IMG/VR virus record: IMGVR_UViG_3300028883_000054
Coordinates: 1-58,943 of that record
Strand: one strand, 5' to 3'
DNA length: 58,943 nt
Source: a virus
Both the position numbers and the translations under genes were made by a program. This document shows positions 52,565-58,925 of this stretch, in pieces. Position 1 is the stretch's first letter, and each line of letters opens with the position of its first letter. The notes under the pieces were generated by a model. The model was not told the DNA's origin. It worked only from the letters and a program-made list of their open reading frames with translations, and ran no database searches.

Positions 52565-53494
52565 TTATTCTTTTTTATAGCCCTTTTTACCCAGATCTGC
52601 TAAAAAATTAAAAAACTCAACGGAAGTGACTTTGTTATCTCCATCAATATCATATTGAGGCGCGACCTGTCCCAGATACGCGAGAATAATAAAAAAATCT
52701 TTACTGTCAACCGAAAGATCCTTATTGATGTCGCCCGGATAATATTCTTTTGTCTCTGCCGCCAAAAATACTTCTTGACTATATCCGGATTCGTTATTGG
52801 CTGTATCATATGCGGTTACTGCAAAATAATATTTTTTATTTGGATCTGTTAACAATGCCCTTTGGTTATATTTCGTTTCTATCCTATATTGATAATCGCC
52901 AGATCCATGGCCATAATAAACCATATATCCGGCAAGATCATTTTCAGTATTAGGATCCCATTTTATAGTTATTTCGCGTGTATCGTTTGATATAATTGCA
53001 CCTGTGTTTCGATATGTAAGTGCAATTTTATCAATATACAAATTTCTGTCTTGATACTGTCCGGATCCCAAATACGCCGCATTATCAAATCGGAAAGCGA
53101 TTTTCTTTGAATTAACTCCCTCAATCGTTTGAAAGAAATTTTCAAAAATCGTCGAGTTTATTTTCATTTTGGCGATTTGATTGTCAAACTCAATTGCTAA
53201 AATTGCCGATTCGTTTGGCATTGAGTCCTGTTTTGCAATTACTTCGATATCTATTGCATAAACAGAATCCTGATGAAACGGAAGATCAAATATAATAGCC
53301 GCTTTTTGATTTAGAAGTGCGGAATAATAGACATAATCCCGGACATCGTTCTCAATTGTCACTTGATTTGACGGTAAATCAATTTTAATTTCTTCGCTGT
53401 ATAAGCTTGTAATCCAAAGAATAAATATTAATGCCAATACTAATAATAAAAATTTAATTAGATCCCTATTTTTATGAAATTTATAATGCTCCAT
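52565..53494 (-). CDS. membrane/secreted protein with FnIII and dockerin-like repeats
   Basis: 309 aa. A hydrophobic segment (FLLLVLALIFILWITSL, residues 15-31) is an uncleaved anchor or signal. A beta-rich carbohydrate-binding-like part spans about 34-165, and a fibronectin-III domain about 172-244. The C-terminal GDINKDLSVDSKDF and YDIDGDNKVTSVEF form a dockerin type I repeat pair with calcium-loop Asp/Asn at 1, 3, 5 and 12. Dockerins attach proteins to cohesins on scaffolds or cell surfaces. The next-but-one gene is cohesin-like. Confidence 0.75.
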   Translation of the reverse strand: MEHYKFHKNRDLIKFLLLVLALIFILWITSLYSEEIKIDLPSNQVTIENDVRDYVYYSALLNQKAAIIFDLPFHQDSVYAIDIEVIAKQDSMPNESAILAIEFDNQIAKMKINSTIFENFFQTIEGVNSKKIAFRFDNAAYLGSGQYQDRNLYIDKIALTYRNTGAIISNDTREITIKWDPNTENDLAGYMVYYGHGSGDYQYRIETKYNQRALLTDPNKKYYFAVTAYDTANNESGYSQEVFLAAETKEYYPGDINKDLSVDSKDFFIILAYLGQVAPQYDIDGDNKVTSVEFFNFLADLGKKGYKKE

Positions 53495-54413
53495 TCGACA
53501 CCTCTATCTTTACGCCCGTTGGTATTGCCGGCGGGATAATATCCTTTTCTTCTTGCGGTTCTGTTGCGCTCTCATCTATTTGAAATATTCGAGGATTGCT
53601 TGTATTGCAAACGCCCCACTGATCTATCATCCAAAAATATAATAAATAATGCCCTGTATTGCTGGGGACACTTGTGAGATCTTGTTCAAAAATAACACCC
53701 TGATAATCGTAATAATCCCTGAAGGTTTCGGCTTCAGTCATAACACGACCGCCGCCTTCTGAATATATTGGATGGTTTCCATGGCTTTCAATGCACCAAA
53801 GAAACAATCCTTTTTGGAGATCCTGAAACCCGTTTGGATCATAAGATCGATCCGTTCTAAATTTAACCGTTTTACTATTTATTATATATGGATCTCCGTA
53901 TTTACCCGCCCCACTTACAACATTGAGAATGTCAATAACTTCAACCGGTTTTTGATTATTTGCCGGTGGTGTGTAAGGTTGTGTATAGTTATTGATGGGA
54001 GGAGTCTCAACGTAGACGTGCATATAGTATTTTTCAAAATCTTGGATGTAATATCCAGATCCTGGATTTATATCTACACGAATATAAAACCAACCGGGAA
54101 GGTTAACGGTATGAGAGAACGGGTACTTAACCGCCTGATTATACGAAAGATCTTTTACTTCATACATAATTGAACAATTACGGTTCCCGTCCATGTGCAT
54201 ATTTGGGTAATAGAGACAATCCTCTTTATTTTCGCCACTAATATCAAGTTTAAAATCGATCCTGTTTGTATGTAGTACATACGGATCGCCATACGTTCCC
54301 GATCCTCTGGCGATGGGAGACATAATTATTACACGTGCCTCGACTCCAAATATACTTGAAATAGAAATTGATACCAAAATTAAAGCAATAAATAATATTT
54401 TAATATTTTTCAT
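53481..54413 (-). CDS. secreted beta-rich protein, first late gene
   Basis: 310 aa with a signal peptide (ILFIALILVSISISSIFG) and two repeats beginning GSGTYGDPYVLHTNRIDFKLD and GAGKYGDPYIINSKTVKFRTD. It ends in ...IPPAIPTGVKIEVSNGAL, which is the opening strand of an FnIII domain cut short. The next gene starts inside it in another frame and does contain a complete FnIII. AAGGA precedes the start. A cell-surface or virion-associated role is possible. Confidence 0.7.
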   Translation of the reverse strand: MKNIKILFIALILVSISISSIFGVEARVIIMSPIARGSGTYGDPYVLHTNRIDFKLDISGENKEDCLYYPNMHMDGNRNCSIMYEVKDLSYNQAVKYPFSHTVNLPGWFYIRVDINPGSGYYIQDFEKYYMHVYVETPPINNYTQPYTPPANNQKPVEVIDILNVVSGAGKYGDPYIINSKTVKFRTDRSYDPNGFQDLQKGLFLWCIESHGNHPIYSEGGGRVMTEAETFRDYYDYQGVIFEQDLTSVPSNTGHYLLYFWMIDQWGVCNTSNPRIFQIDESATEPQEEKDIIPPAIPTGVKIEVSNGAL

Positions 54414-54430
54414 TTAAAAAATCCTTGCCA

Positions 54431-54466
54431 AAATAAAAATGACCAGGGACGGGGGACCCTGGCCAT
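54431..54466 (-). terminator. terminator-like hairpin in the late leader (attenuator)
   Basis: Read leftward, ATGGCCAGGG pairs with CCCTGGTCAT (10 bp with one G-T) around an 8-nt loop, followed at once by TTTTATTT. This is a good intrinsic terminator placed between the late promoter and the first late gene. Confidence 0.65.
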
Positions 54467-54635
54467 TGTACGAGGAAAAAATGTTTTTAAAACCACAAAG
54501 AGAACTATGACGATAAGAGGGATAATATAATGAATTGTCGTTGTAATCTCTGTATGCGCTACCTGTTCTCATTACATTACCCTTTGAGTTGCACAACAAG
54601 GAGTAAGTCAGTTCAAAAAGCATTATCGTCCATGC
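54467..54635 (-). other. late leader, no gene assigned
   Basis: This stretch of the late transcript's 5' end contains no convincing gene. An ORF reading from 54656 would start upstream of the predicted transcript start and lacks a ribosome site. No other motif is seen besides the attenuator. Confidence 0.5.
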
Positions 54636-54664
54636 AATATAAAAAATAACTTTCATTAAGTCAA
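54636..54664 (-). promoter_or_regulatory. leftward late promoter
   Basis: On the minus strand TTGACT (54664-54659) is 17 bases from TATATT (54641-54636). It is a consensus pair of the same style as the early promoters. Transcription would start near 54629 and run through the whole virion block. Confidence 0.75.
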
Positions 54665-54683
54665 GAATATTTATGTTTTATTT

Positions 54684-54712
54684 AAATTATTTTTTGCCTG
54701 CAAACCTGTCAA
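54684..54712 (-). promoter_or_regulatory. possible second leftward promoter
   Basis: TTGACA (54712-54707) with 17 bases to TAATTT (54689-54684). The -35 is perfect and the -10 poor, so it is a weaker candidate in tandem with the main promoter. Confidence 0.35.
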
Positions 54713-54773
54713 ACTCTTTATATTTTTATATTTATTATACTTATGTCGTATTATTTATTTTACTGTTTTATAT
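54713..54773. other. AT-rich divergent control region
   Basis: No gene. The stretch between the divergent promoters is almost purely A and T with TATA/TTATT repeats and could be melted or bound by regulators. No defined operator is recognised. Confidence 0.4.
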
Positions 54774-54831
54774 ATTTTTTTTTATTTTTTTTTATTTTTT
54801 GCTTGACTTTTTCAAATAAAATGTTTATATT
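54774..54831 (+). promoter_or_regulatory. early promoter repeat, copy 1
   Basis: Two 10-bp units (A followed by nine Ts) and a shorter T-tract precede TTGACT (54803-54808), a 17-bp spacer and TATATT (54826-54831). The block, with the ~50-base leader to the ATG, is nearly identical to 57451-57556 and 58821-58925. Phased T-tracts upstream of -35 should bend DNA and act like UP elements. Confidence 0.8.
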
Positions 54832-54878
54832 AATAATAGATAAAGGGAATAATAAAACAAACCAAACGAGGTGAAAAA

Positions 54879-55187
54879 ATGAAAACATCAAAATTTCAGA
54901 TAGCAGACGCTTTAAGTTCTAAGATGGTTGACGTAACTGCTTGGAATGTTAAATATTTAGAACATGCTAAAAAAGCAATATTTGAAAATGATGAAAAAAT
55001 CATGACAATAGAAGAAATAAAATTAAAGGTTGAAAATGAAATTGTTGGTACCACTTGGAAATTAACTATAACTACGAAAAAAGACAATAAAACTCATGTC
55101 GAATTTAGGGAGAATGAATCCGCAAAATTGGAAATATTAATGTTTGCTACATCAAGAGGATTTTTTAAAAATTTAGAAGAATTATAA
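54879..55187 (+). CDS. early protein of unknown function, complete copy
   Basis: 102 aa following CGAGGTG, first gene of promoter copy 1. An N-terminal segment (KFQIADALSSKMVDVTAWNVKYLEHA) is followed by mixed strands (WKLTITTKKDNKTHVEF) and a final helix. An almost identical second copy is split by the contig ends. No family is recognised. Confidence 0.75.
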   Translation: MKTSKFQIADALSSKMVDVTAWNVKYLEHAKKAIFENDEKIMTIEEIKLKVENEIVGTTWKLTITTKKDNKTHVEFRENESAKLEILMFATSRGFFKNLEEL

Positions 55188-55223
55188 TAACTTAATCAAG
55201 ACCTATAAACGAGGAGATACAAA

Positions 55224-55397
55224 ATGAAGACAATGACATTCACAAAGAGAGAATTAGACATGTTAAGAAGAGCGACATTTTCATTCATGGCTAGTGATGA
55301 TAGCGAAAAGTTTCAAAATGATGAAATGAATGAAATGTTTAAGAGGTTGACTAAGGCATTTAACGAAACAGAAGAAAATTCAAGCGAAGCAGCCTAA
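55224..55397 (+). CDS. small helical early protein
   Basis: 57 aa with GAGGAG nine bases before the ATG. It is helical (FTKRELDMLRRATFSFM) and acidic. Its stop codon is part of the first strand of the hammerhead ribozyme. Distant similarity in layout to the small helical proteins at 55704, 55902 and 56674. Confidence 0.7.
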   Translation: MKTMTFTKRELDMLRRATFSFMASDDSEKFQNDEMNEMFKRLTKAFNETEENSSEAA

Positions 55398-55443
55398 CTG
55401 ATGAGCTTTCAATAAGCGAAACTCCCTGCGGGGAGTCTTAGGC
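55392..55443 (+). ncRNA. hammerhead ribozyme, type I
   Basis: All core parts are exact. Stem I is GCCTAA (55392-55397) with TTAGGC (55438-55443), and the first core strand is CTGATGA (55398-55404). Stem II is GCTT/AAGC with a 5-nt loop. GAAA (55418-55421) is followed by stem III CTCCC/GGGAG with loop TGCG, then the GTC triplet. Cleavage is expected after C55437. The ends lie at stem I (type I). It sits between two early genes and would split their mRNA. Confidence 0.9.
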
Positions 55444-55468
55444 AATTAAACAAAACGAGGAGAAAGCC

Positions 55469-55660
55469 ATGAAAACGATTAAAAATAAAGAAGAATTAGA
55501 ACACGAAGCATGGAGAATAATTCTAATTATAACAGATAACTCAATACGCGGTAGTTTACCAACGGAGGGAGAAGTTAGAAGTCTTGTAATAGAAATAAAA
55601 AAATGGAATAAATGTTATAAAGATATATCTGCAGACAATATAATTAAAAATTATTTATAA
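55469..55660 (+). CDS. hypothetical 63-aa protein
   Basis: GAGGAG precedes the ATG, which would be near the 5' end of the ribozyme's 3' cleavage product. Mostly helical, with no motif. Followed by a partial ribozyme copy. Confidence 0.65.
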   Translation: MKTIKNKEELEHEAWRIILIITDNSIRGSLPTEGEVRSLVIEIKKWNKCYKDISADNIIKNYL

Positions 55661-55703
55661 GTCTAACTGATGAGCTTTTAATTAAACCAAACGAGGTAAA
55701 AAA
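55661..55703 (+). other. partial hammerhead remnant
   Basis: TCTAACTGATGAGCTTTT matches the first half of the intact ribozyme. It then joins directly to the AATTAAACCAAACGAGG leader that follows the ribozyme in the complete copy. The 3' half, with GAAA and the cleavage triplet, is missing. Confidence 0.65.
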
Positions 55704-55889
55704 ATGAAAGAGAATAATTACAATTTAACAGTTGAAGAAGCTAAGGTTTTAAAGTCTGTCTTGTTAGATAAAGCGTTGAAACTTACTTATAGATGTAAAT
55801 CTTTATTAAGTCCTGATCAATTAACAGAATTGGATATTATGAATAAACAAATAGATAAATTAAGTAAATTAATTAAATCTTTTAAATAG
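55704..55889 (+). CDS. small helical paralogue A
   Basis: 61 aa, follows CGAGG. Helix-turn-helix-like repeat pattern (LTVEEAKVLKSVLLDKALKL) is shared with the products of 55902 and 56674, suggesting duplicated small proteins. Function unknown. Confidence 0.65.
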   Translation: MKENNYNLTVEEAKVLKSVLLDKALKLTYRCKSLLSPDQLTELDIMNKQIDKLSKLIKSFK

Positions 55890-55901
55890 AAGGAAAATAA
55901 A

Positions 55902-56132
55902 ATGGAAAATTTAAAAAATCAAGAAAATAAAGATCGAATTCCTTTAATTTTTACAGTAAAAGAAATTGAAATTTTAAAATCAATATTAATTGATAAAGTA
56001 AACGATCTCGAGTGGTTAAATCGTCCTTTATTTTTATCGGAAAAAATGCAAAAAGAATTCATCAATAAAACAATAGAAGAGATAGAACTTATAAAATCGA
56101 TTTTAATTAATACGGAAACAGATATTAAATAA
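55902..56132 (+). CDS. small helical paralogue B
   Basis: 76 aa, AAGGAAAA upstream. FTVKEIEILKSILIDKVNDL resembles LTVEEAKVLKSVLLDKALKL of the preceding gene, giving clear paralogy. No known domain. Confidence 0.65.
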   Translation: MENLKNQENKDRIPLIFTVKEIEILKSILIDKVNDLEWLNRPLFLSEKMQKEFINKTIEEIELIKSILINTETDIK

Positions 56133-56156
56133 ATAATATAAAACGAGGAGAATAAA

Positions 56157-56660
56157 ATGGAGAACTATTTTAAAACCTGTGAAACCGTTGCTGATGTTAA
56201 AAAACTTTATAGAGAACTCGCGAAAGAAAATCATCCAGATCATGGCGGATCTACTCGAACAATGCAAATCATTAATGATTTGTATCATGCAAAATTAAGA
56301 AAACTGGATGGTCAAACTTCAATCGGGACAGATAAGAAAAAACATCAATATCATTATAATCACGTTGTCGAACAAGAGTTAATTGATAAAATTAACGAAT
56401 TGCTAAAAATTAAAATGATTGATGTTGAGATGGAATTAATAGGGACGTGGCTATGGGTTAAAGGAGATACGAAAAAATACAGAAAAGAATTTAAAAAATT
56501 AAAATTATGCTGGCATCCCAAGCGAAATGCTTGGTACTATCGCAAATATGATTATCGCCGAAAAATGAGCAATTTGAGCTTTGATCAATTGCGTCAGATG
56601 TACGGTTCTAAAGATATTGATCAAGAAGAGAAACAGATGAAAAAAGCTTTAAAAAAATAA
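56157..56660 (+). CDS. phage J-domain protein
   Basis: 167 aa. The first half is a J domain with the HPD motif (LYRELAKENHPDHGGSTRTMQII), the part that stimulates Hsp70/DnaK ATPase. The C-terminal half (LIGTWLWVKGDTKKY...WHPKRNAWYYRKYDYRRK) is a basic module frequent in phage J-proteins. It probably recruits host DnaK for replication or assembly. GAGGAG precedes the start. Confidence 0.8.
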   Translation: MENYFKTCETVADVKKLYRELAKENHPDHGGSTRTMQIINDLYHAKLRKLDGQTSIGTDKKKHQYHYNHVVEQELIDKINELLKIKMIDVEMELIGTWLWVKGDTKKYRKEFKKLKLCWHPKRNAWYYRKYDYRRKMSNLSFDQLRQMYGSKDIDQEEKQMKKALKK

Positions 56661-56673
56661 GCGAGGTGAAAAG

Positions 56674-56853
56674 ATGAAAACGTATAAAATTGAATTAACA
56701 GAAGTTGAAGCCGCTGTCATTAAAAATGTGCTGCAAAATACAGAGCACGATTTAGATAAATGGACAGAACCTGATGATGAAGATCTTTTAATGATTAAAG
56801 TCTGTAATAATGTTTCAAAAAAGATTTATAATACTTTCTGGGGAAAAAACTAA
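56674..56853 (+). CDS. small helical paralogue C
   Basis: 59 aa after GCGAGGTG. IELTEVEAAVIKNVLQNTEHDL has the same pattern as the proteins of 55704 and 55902, with an acidic mid-part. Unknown function. Confidence 0.65.
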   Translation: MKTYKIELTEVEAAVIKNVLQNTEHDLDKWTEPDDEDLLMIKVCNNVSKKIYNTFWGKN

Positions 56854-56869
56854 CTACCATAAACCTAAT

Positions 56870-56890
56870 GCCCCGTCATTAAGGCGAGGC
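56870..56890 (+). other. intergenic hairpin, second copy
   Basis: GCCCCGTC pairs with GGCGAGGC (one mismatch, one G-T) around ATTAA. It matches the element at 172-188, flanked by the same AAACCTA leader sequence. It separates two early genes. Confidence 0.5.
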
Positions 56891-56912
56891 ACTAATAAAC
56901 GAGGAGAAAATT

Positions 56913-57440
56913 ATGGCAACTTATAAAGAATCAATAAATAATTTAAGCGATTTAGTTAAATCGCCTCAATCTAAAATTAAAGATGCGCTTAGTGACGGTT
57001 TTTATATTAAAAATAGATGGATAGAAACAGTATTTAAGCGAGTTCCGGATAGCTTAAATTTAAGTCGGAAATATTCTCAAAGTGATGAGATAATAAATGA
57101 TTTTAAATTCCTTGCCGACTTACCGATTGAACATTTCTACGTTTTCTATCTTACCACTCGATTAGAAGTTTTAGGACTTCAATTAGCGGGAATTGGTTCA
57201 GTATTAGGAACAGAAATTGATATTCGAAATGTAACTTATAACGCCATACAATTAGGAAGCACTGCTGTTATTTTCCTTCATAATCATCCAAGCGGAGATT
57301 CTGAACCATCAAAGCCCGATAAAATTATTACAAATAAATTTAAAGCTATTTTTGAATTATTTGGAATAACTTTGGTTGACCATATAATTATTGCTTATAA
57401 TAATTATTATTCATTTGCGGATAATCGTTTAATTACATAA
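56913..57440 (+). CDS. RadC-type JAB-domain protein
   Basis: 175 aa. The JAMM metalloprotease motif is complete: HNHPSGDSEPSKPD (residues 123-136), followed by LVDHIIIA...YYSFAD, the RadC signature. Family members are linked to DNA repair or anti-restriction, but the function is unproven. GAGGAG precedes the start. Confidence 0.8.
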   Translation: MATYKESINNLSDLVKSPQSKIKDALSDGFYIKNRWIETVFKRVPDSLNLSRKYSQSDEIINDFKFLADLPIEHFYVFYLTTRLEVLGLQLAGIGSVLGTEIDIRNVTYNAIQLGSTAVIFLHNHPSGDSEPSKPDKIITNKFKAIFELFGITLVDHIIIAYNNYYSFADNRLIT

Positions 57441-57450
57441 TATTTTCTTT

Positions 57451-57508
57451 ATTTTTTTTTATTTTTTTTTATTTTTTGCTTGACTTTTTCAAATAAAATG
57501 TTTATATT
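57451..57508 (+). promoter_or_regulatory. early promoter repeat, copy 2
   Basis: Phased 10-bp T-tracts, then TTGACT (57480-57485), 17 bp and TATATT (57503-57508), matching copy 1 except for an extra A in the leader. Drives 57557 and following genes. Confidence 0.8.
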
Positions 57509-57556
57509 AATAATAGATAAAGGGAATAATAAAAACAAACCAAACGAGGTGAAAAA

Positions 57557-57991
57557 ATGAAAAATTTATATGAAATAAGAACTAGCAGACATAATTTCAG
57601 AATATTATCTAATAACCTACAAGAAGCTGAAGAACAAGCTATTGAAATTATTAAAGTTAATGACCACAATCCTAATTTTTGCGGAAAGAATATGATCGTT
57701 CATCAAATTGAGAATGATACTAATTCAAAAATTTTTCAAGAAGCTTATTATAATGAATTTTTAGCATTTTTAAATAATATCGCAGGCGAAAAACTGGAAG
57801 TTATTGTTTTTGAAATTAATTATTTAGTTGTAAATATTAAGGTTTTAGGATCGGAATTAGGTACATTAAGACTTTTTAAAAATTATTCAACCCTTACTAC
57901 TCGCGATGGAATAGATCAAGGAAAATCACCTGTAACAGGACAATTTTATTTTCAACTGCAATTTGTTGAAAAAGAAGAAAATTTCAAATAG
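57557..57991 (+). CDS. early protein related to the 671 gene N-terminus
   Basis: 144 aa, starting eight bases after GAGGTG. The NLQEAEEQAIEIIKVNDHNPNFC segment resembles DLQEAQKEAV...NPKF of the 130-aa protein at 671. The rest is strand-rich. First gene of promoter copy 2. Confidence 0.7.
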   Translation: MKNLYEIRTSRHNFRILSNNLQEAEEQAIEIIKVNDHNPNFCGKNMIVHQIENDTNSKIFQEAYYNEFLAFLNNIAGEKLEVIVFEINYLVVNIKVLGSELGTLRLFKNYSTLTTRDGIDQGKSPVTGQFYFQLQFVEKEENFK

Positions 57992-57998
57992 ATAAAAA

Positions 57999-58036
57999 CC
58001 TGAATTAATCGAGACTCCTCGGAGGGAGTCTCGAGC
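57999..58036 (+). other. intergenic hairpin, possible hammerhead relic
   Basis: A perfect 10-bp stem TCGAGACTCC (58009-58018) with GGAGTCTCGA (58025-58034). The GAGA-CTCC...GGGAGTC part aligns to the GAAA-stem III-GTC half of the intact ribozyme, and both are followed by an AATTAAMC..AACGAGG leader. The 5' core half is absent. Confidence 0.45.
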
Positions 58037-58062
58037 AAATTAACCAAAACGAGGAGAAAGTT

Positions 58063-58344
58063 ATGATAATGTCATACAAAAGAGGATACCAAATAAAACC
58101 TAATAAAATAAACGAAAAGAAAATCATAAAAAGAAAGTATGAATTAGTAATTGACGGAAAAATCATCTGTGCTGATAATGTATATCATTATCAAGCTATT
58201 AATGAATTTGAATGGGATATTAAAGCATTTTTTTCACCTATGAATAAAACAGAATTTGAAAACTTATACAACGACTTTCAATCAGATGGAAATGGATGGA
58301 CCGCGGTGTATTTCGACCATATCGTCGAAATTCGCAGAGCGTAA
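58063..58344 (+). CDS. paralogue of the 671 gene C-terminus
   Basis: 93 aa, start after GAGGAG. KYELVIDGKII and the ending IVEIRRA match the C-terminal half of the 671 protein, and both genes are followed by the same 45-nt RNA element. The duplicated cassette supports recombination across this region. Confidence 0.75.
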   Translation: MIMSYKRGYQIKPNKINEKKIIKRKYELVIDGKIICADNVYHYQAINEFEWDIKAFFSPMNKTEFENLYNDFQSDGNGWTAVYFDHIVEIRRA

Positions 58345-58349
58345 GCACC

Positions 58350-58394
58350 CGGGCAACTGCGTAAGACGCCGTCGGTTCGCGGCCGGGTTGCCCG
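58350..58394 (+). ncRNA. structured RNA element, copy 2
   Basis: Same outer stem (CGGGCAAC/GTTGCCCG) and GCGT-AAG-ACGC hairpin as at 1069-1113. The four differences are transitions that turn G-U pairs into G-C in the third arm. Located between 58063 and 58442 genes. Confidence 0.6.
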
Positions 58395-58441
58395 CAAAGA
58401 TCTATTAAATAAGAATATTAAATAAAATCGAGGAAAAAGCC

Positions 58442-58807
58442 ATGGAAACAAAAGATCAAAACAGAGCTATAATAATTAATATGATATCTTTTAATGCGAG
58501 AAAAAATCGGTATGTCTGTAAACACTGCGGCAAAAGCTATAAGACAGGGACGGGTTGCTTTAATCATATTAAAAATAATCATATGGATCTTGTCGTTAAT
58601 GTTAGACATCAAATGATTACAAAGGAACATGGATTAGAATCCGACGATGTACGACATAGAGAACCTAAAATAAATCAATACATGATCTCAGGCGAAAGAT
58701 TTAATTTATACTTTGCAGGAAAAGAAAGTAAAGAAGCATTTAAACAGGTTATAACCGAATTAGAGGAAATGATTAAGAAAAGTGAAGTAAAAATTAGAAA
58801 AGTATAA
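58442..58807 (+). CDS. C2H2 zinc-finger protein
   Basis: 121 aa with one classical finger: CKHCGKSY...FNHIKNNH (CX2C X12 HX4H, residues 25-45). The rest is charged and helical. Classical C2H2 fingers are rare in phages; it probably binds nucleic acid and may be an early regulator. GAGGAAAA precedes the start, after the RNA element. Confidence 0.75.
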   Translation: METKDQNRAIIINMISFNARKNRYVCKHCGKSYKTGTGCFNHIKNNHMDLVVNVRHQMITKEHGLESDDVRHREPKINQYMISGERFNLYFAGKESKEAFKQVITELEEMIKKSEVKIRKV

Positions 58808-58820
58808 ACTTATGTGGTTT

Positions 58821-58878
58821 ATTTTTTTTTATTTTTTTTTATTTTTTGCTTGACTTTTTCAAATAAAATGTTTATATT
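58821..58878 (+). promoter_or_regulatory. early promoter repeat, copy 3
   Basis: Phased T-tracts, TTGACT (58850-58855), 17 bp, TATATT (58873-58878). From 58820 to the window end it is identical to 54773-54896. It drives the gene split by the contig junction. Confidence 0.8.
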
Positions 58879-58925
58879 AATAATAGATAAAGGGAATAAT
58901 AAAACAAACCAAACGAGGTGAAAAA

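Noticed and set aside
54414-54656. Leftward ORF of 80 codons
   Set aside because: Its ATG lies upstream of the predicted late transcript start, it has no ribosome site, and it covers the attenuator hairpin and promoter.
55661-55703. Second active hammerhead
   Set aside because: Only the 5' half of the core remains; GAAA and the cleavage triplet are missing.
58821-58850. T-tracts as terminators
   Set aside because: No GC-rich stem precedes the T-runs; they are better explained as curved promoter-upstream DNA.
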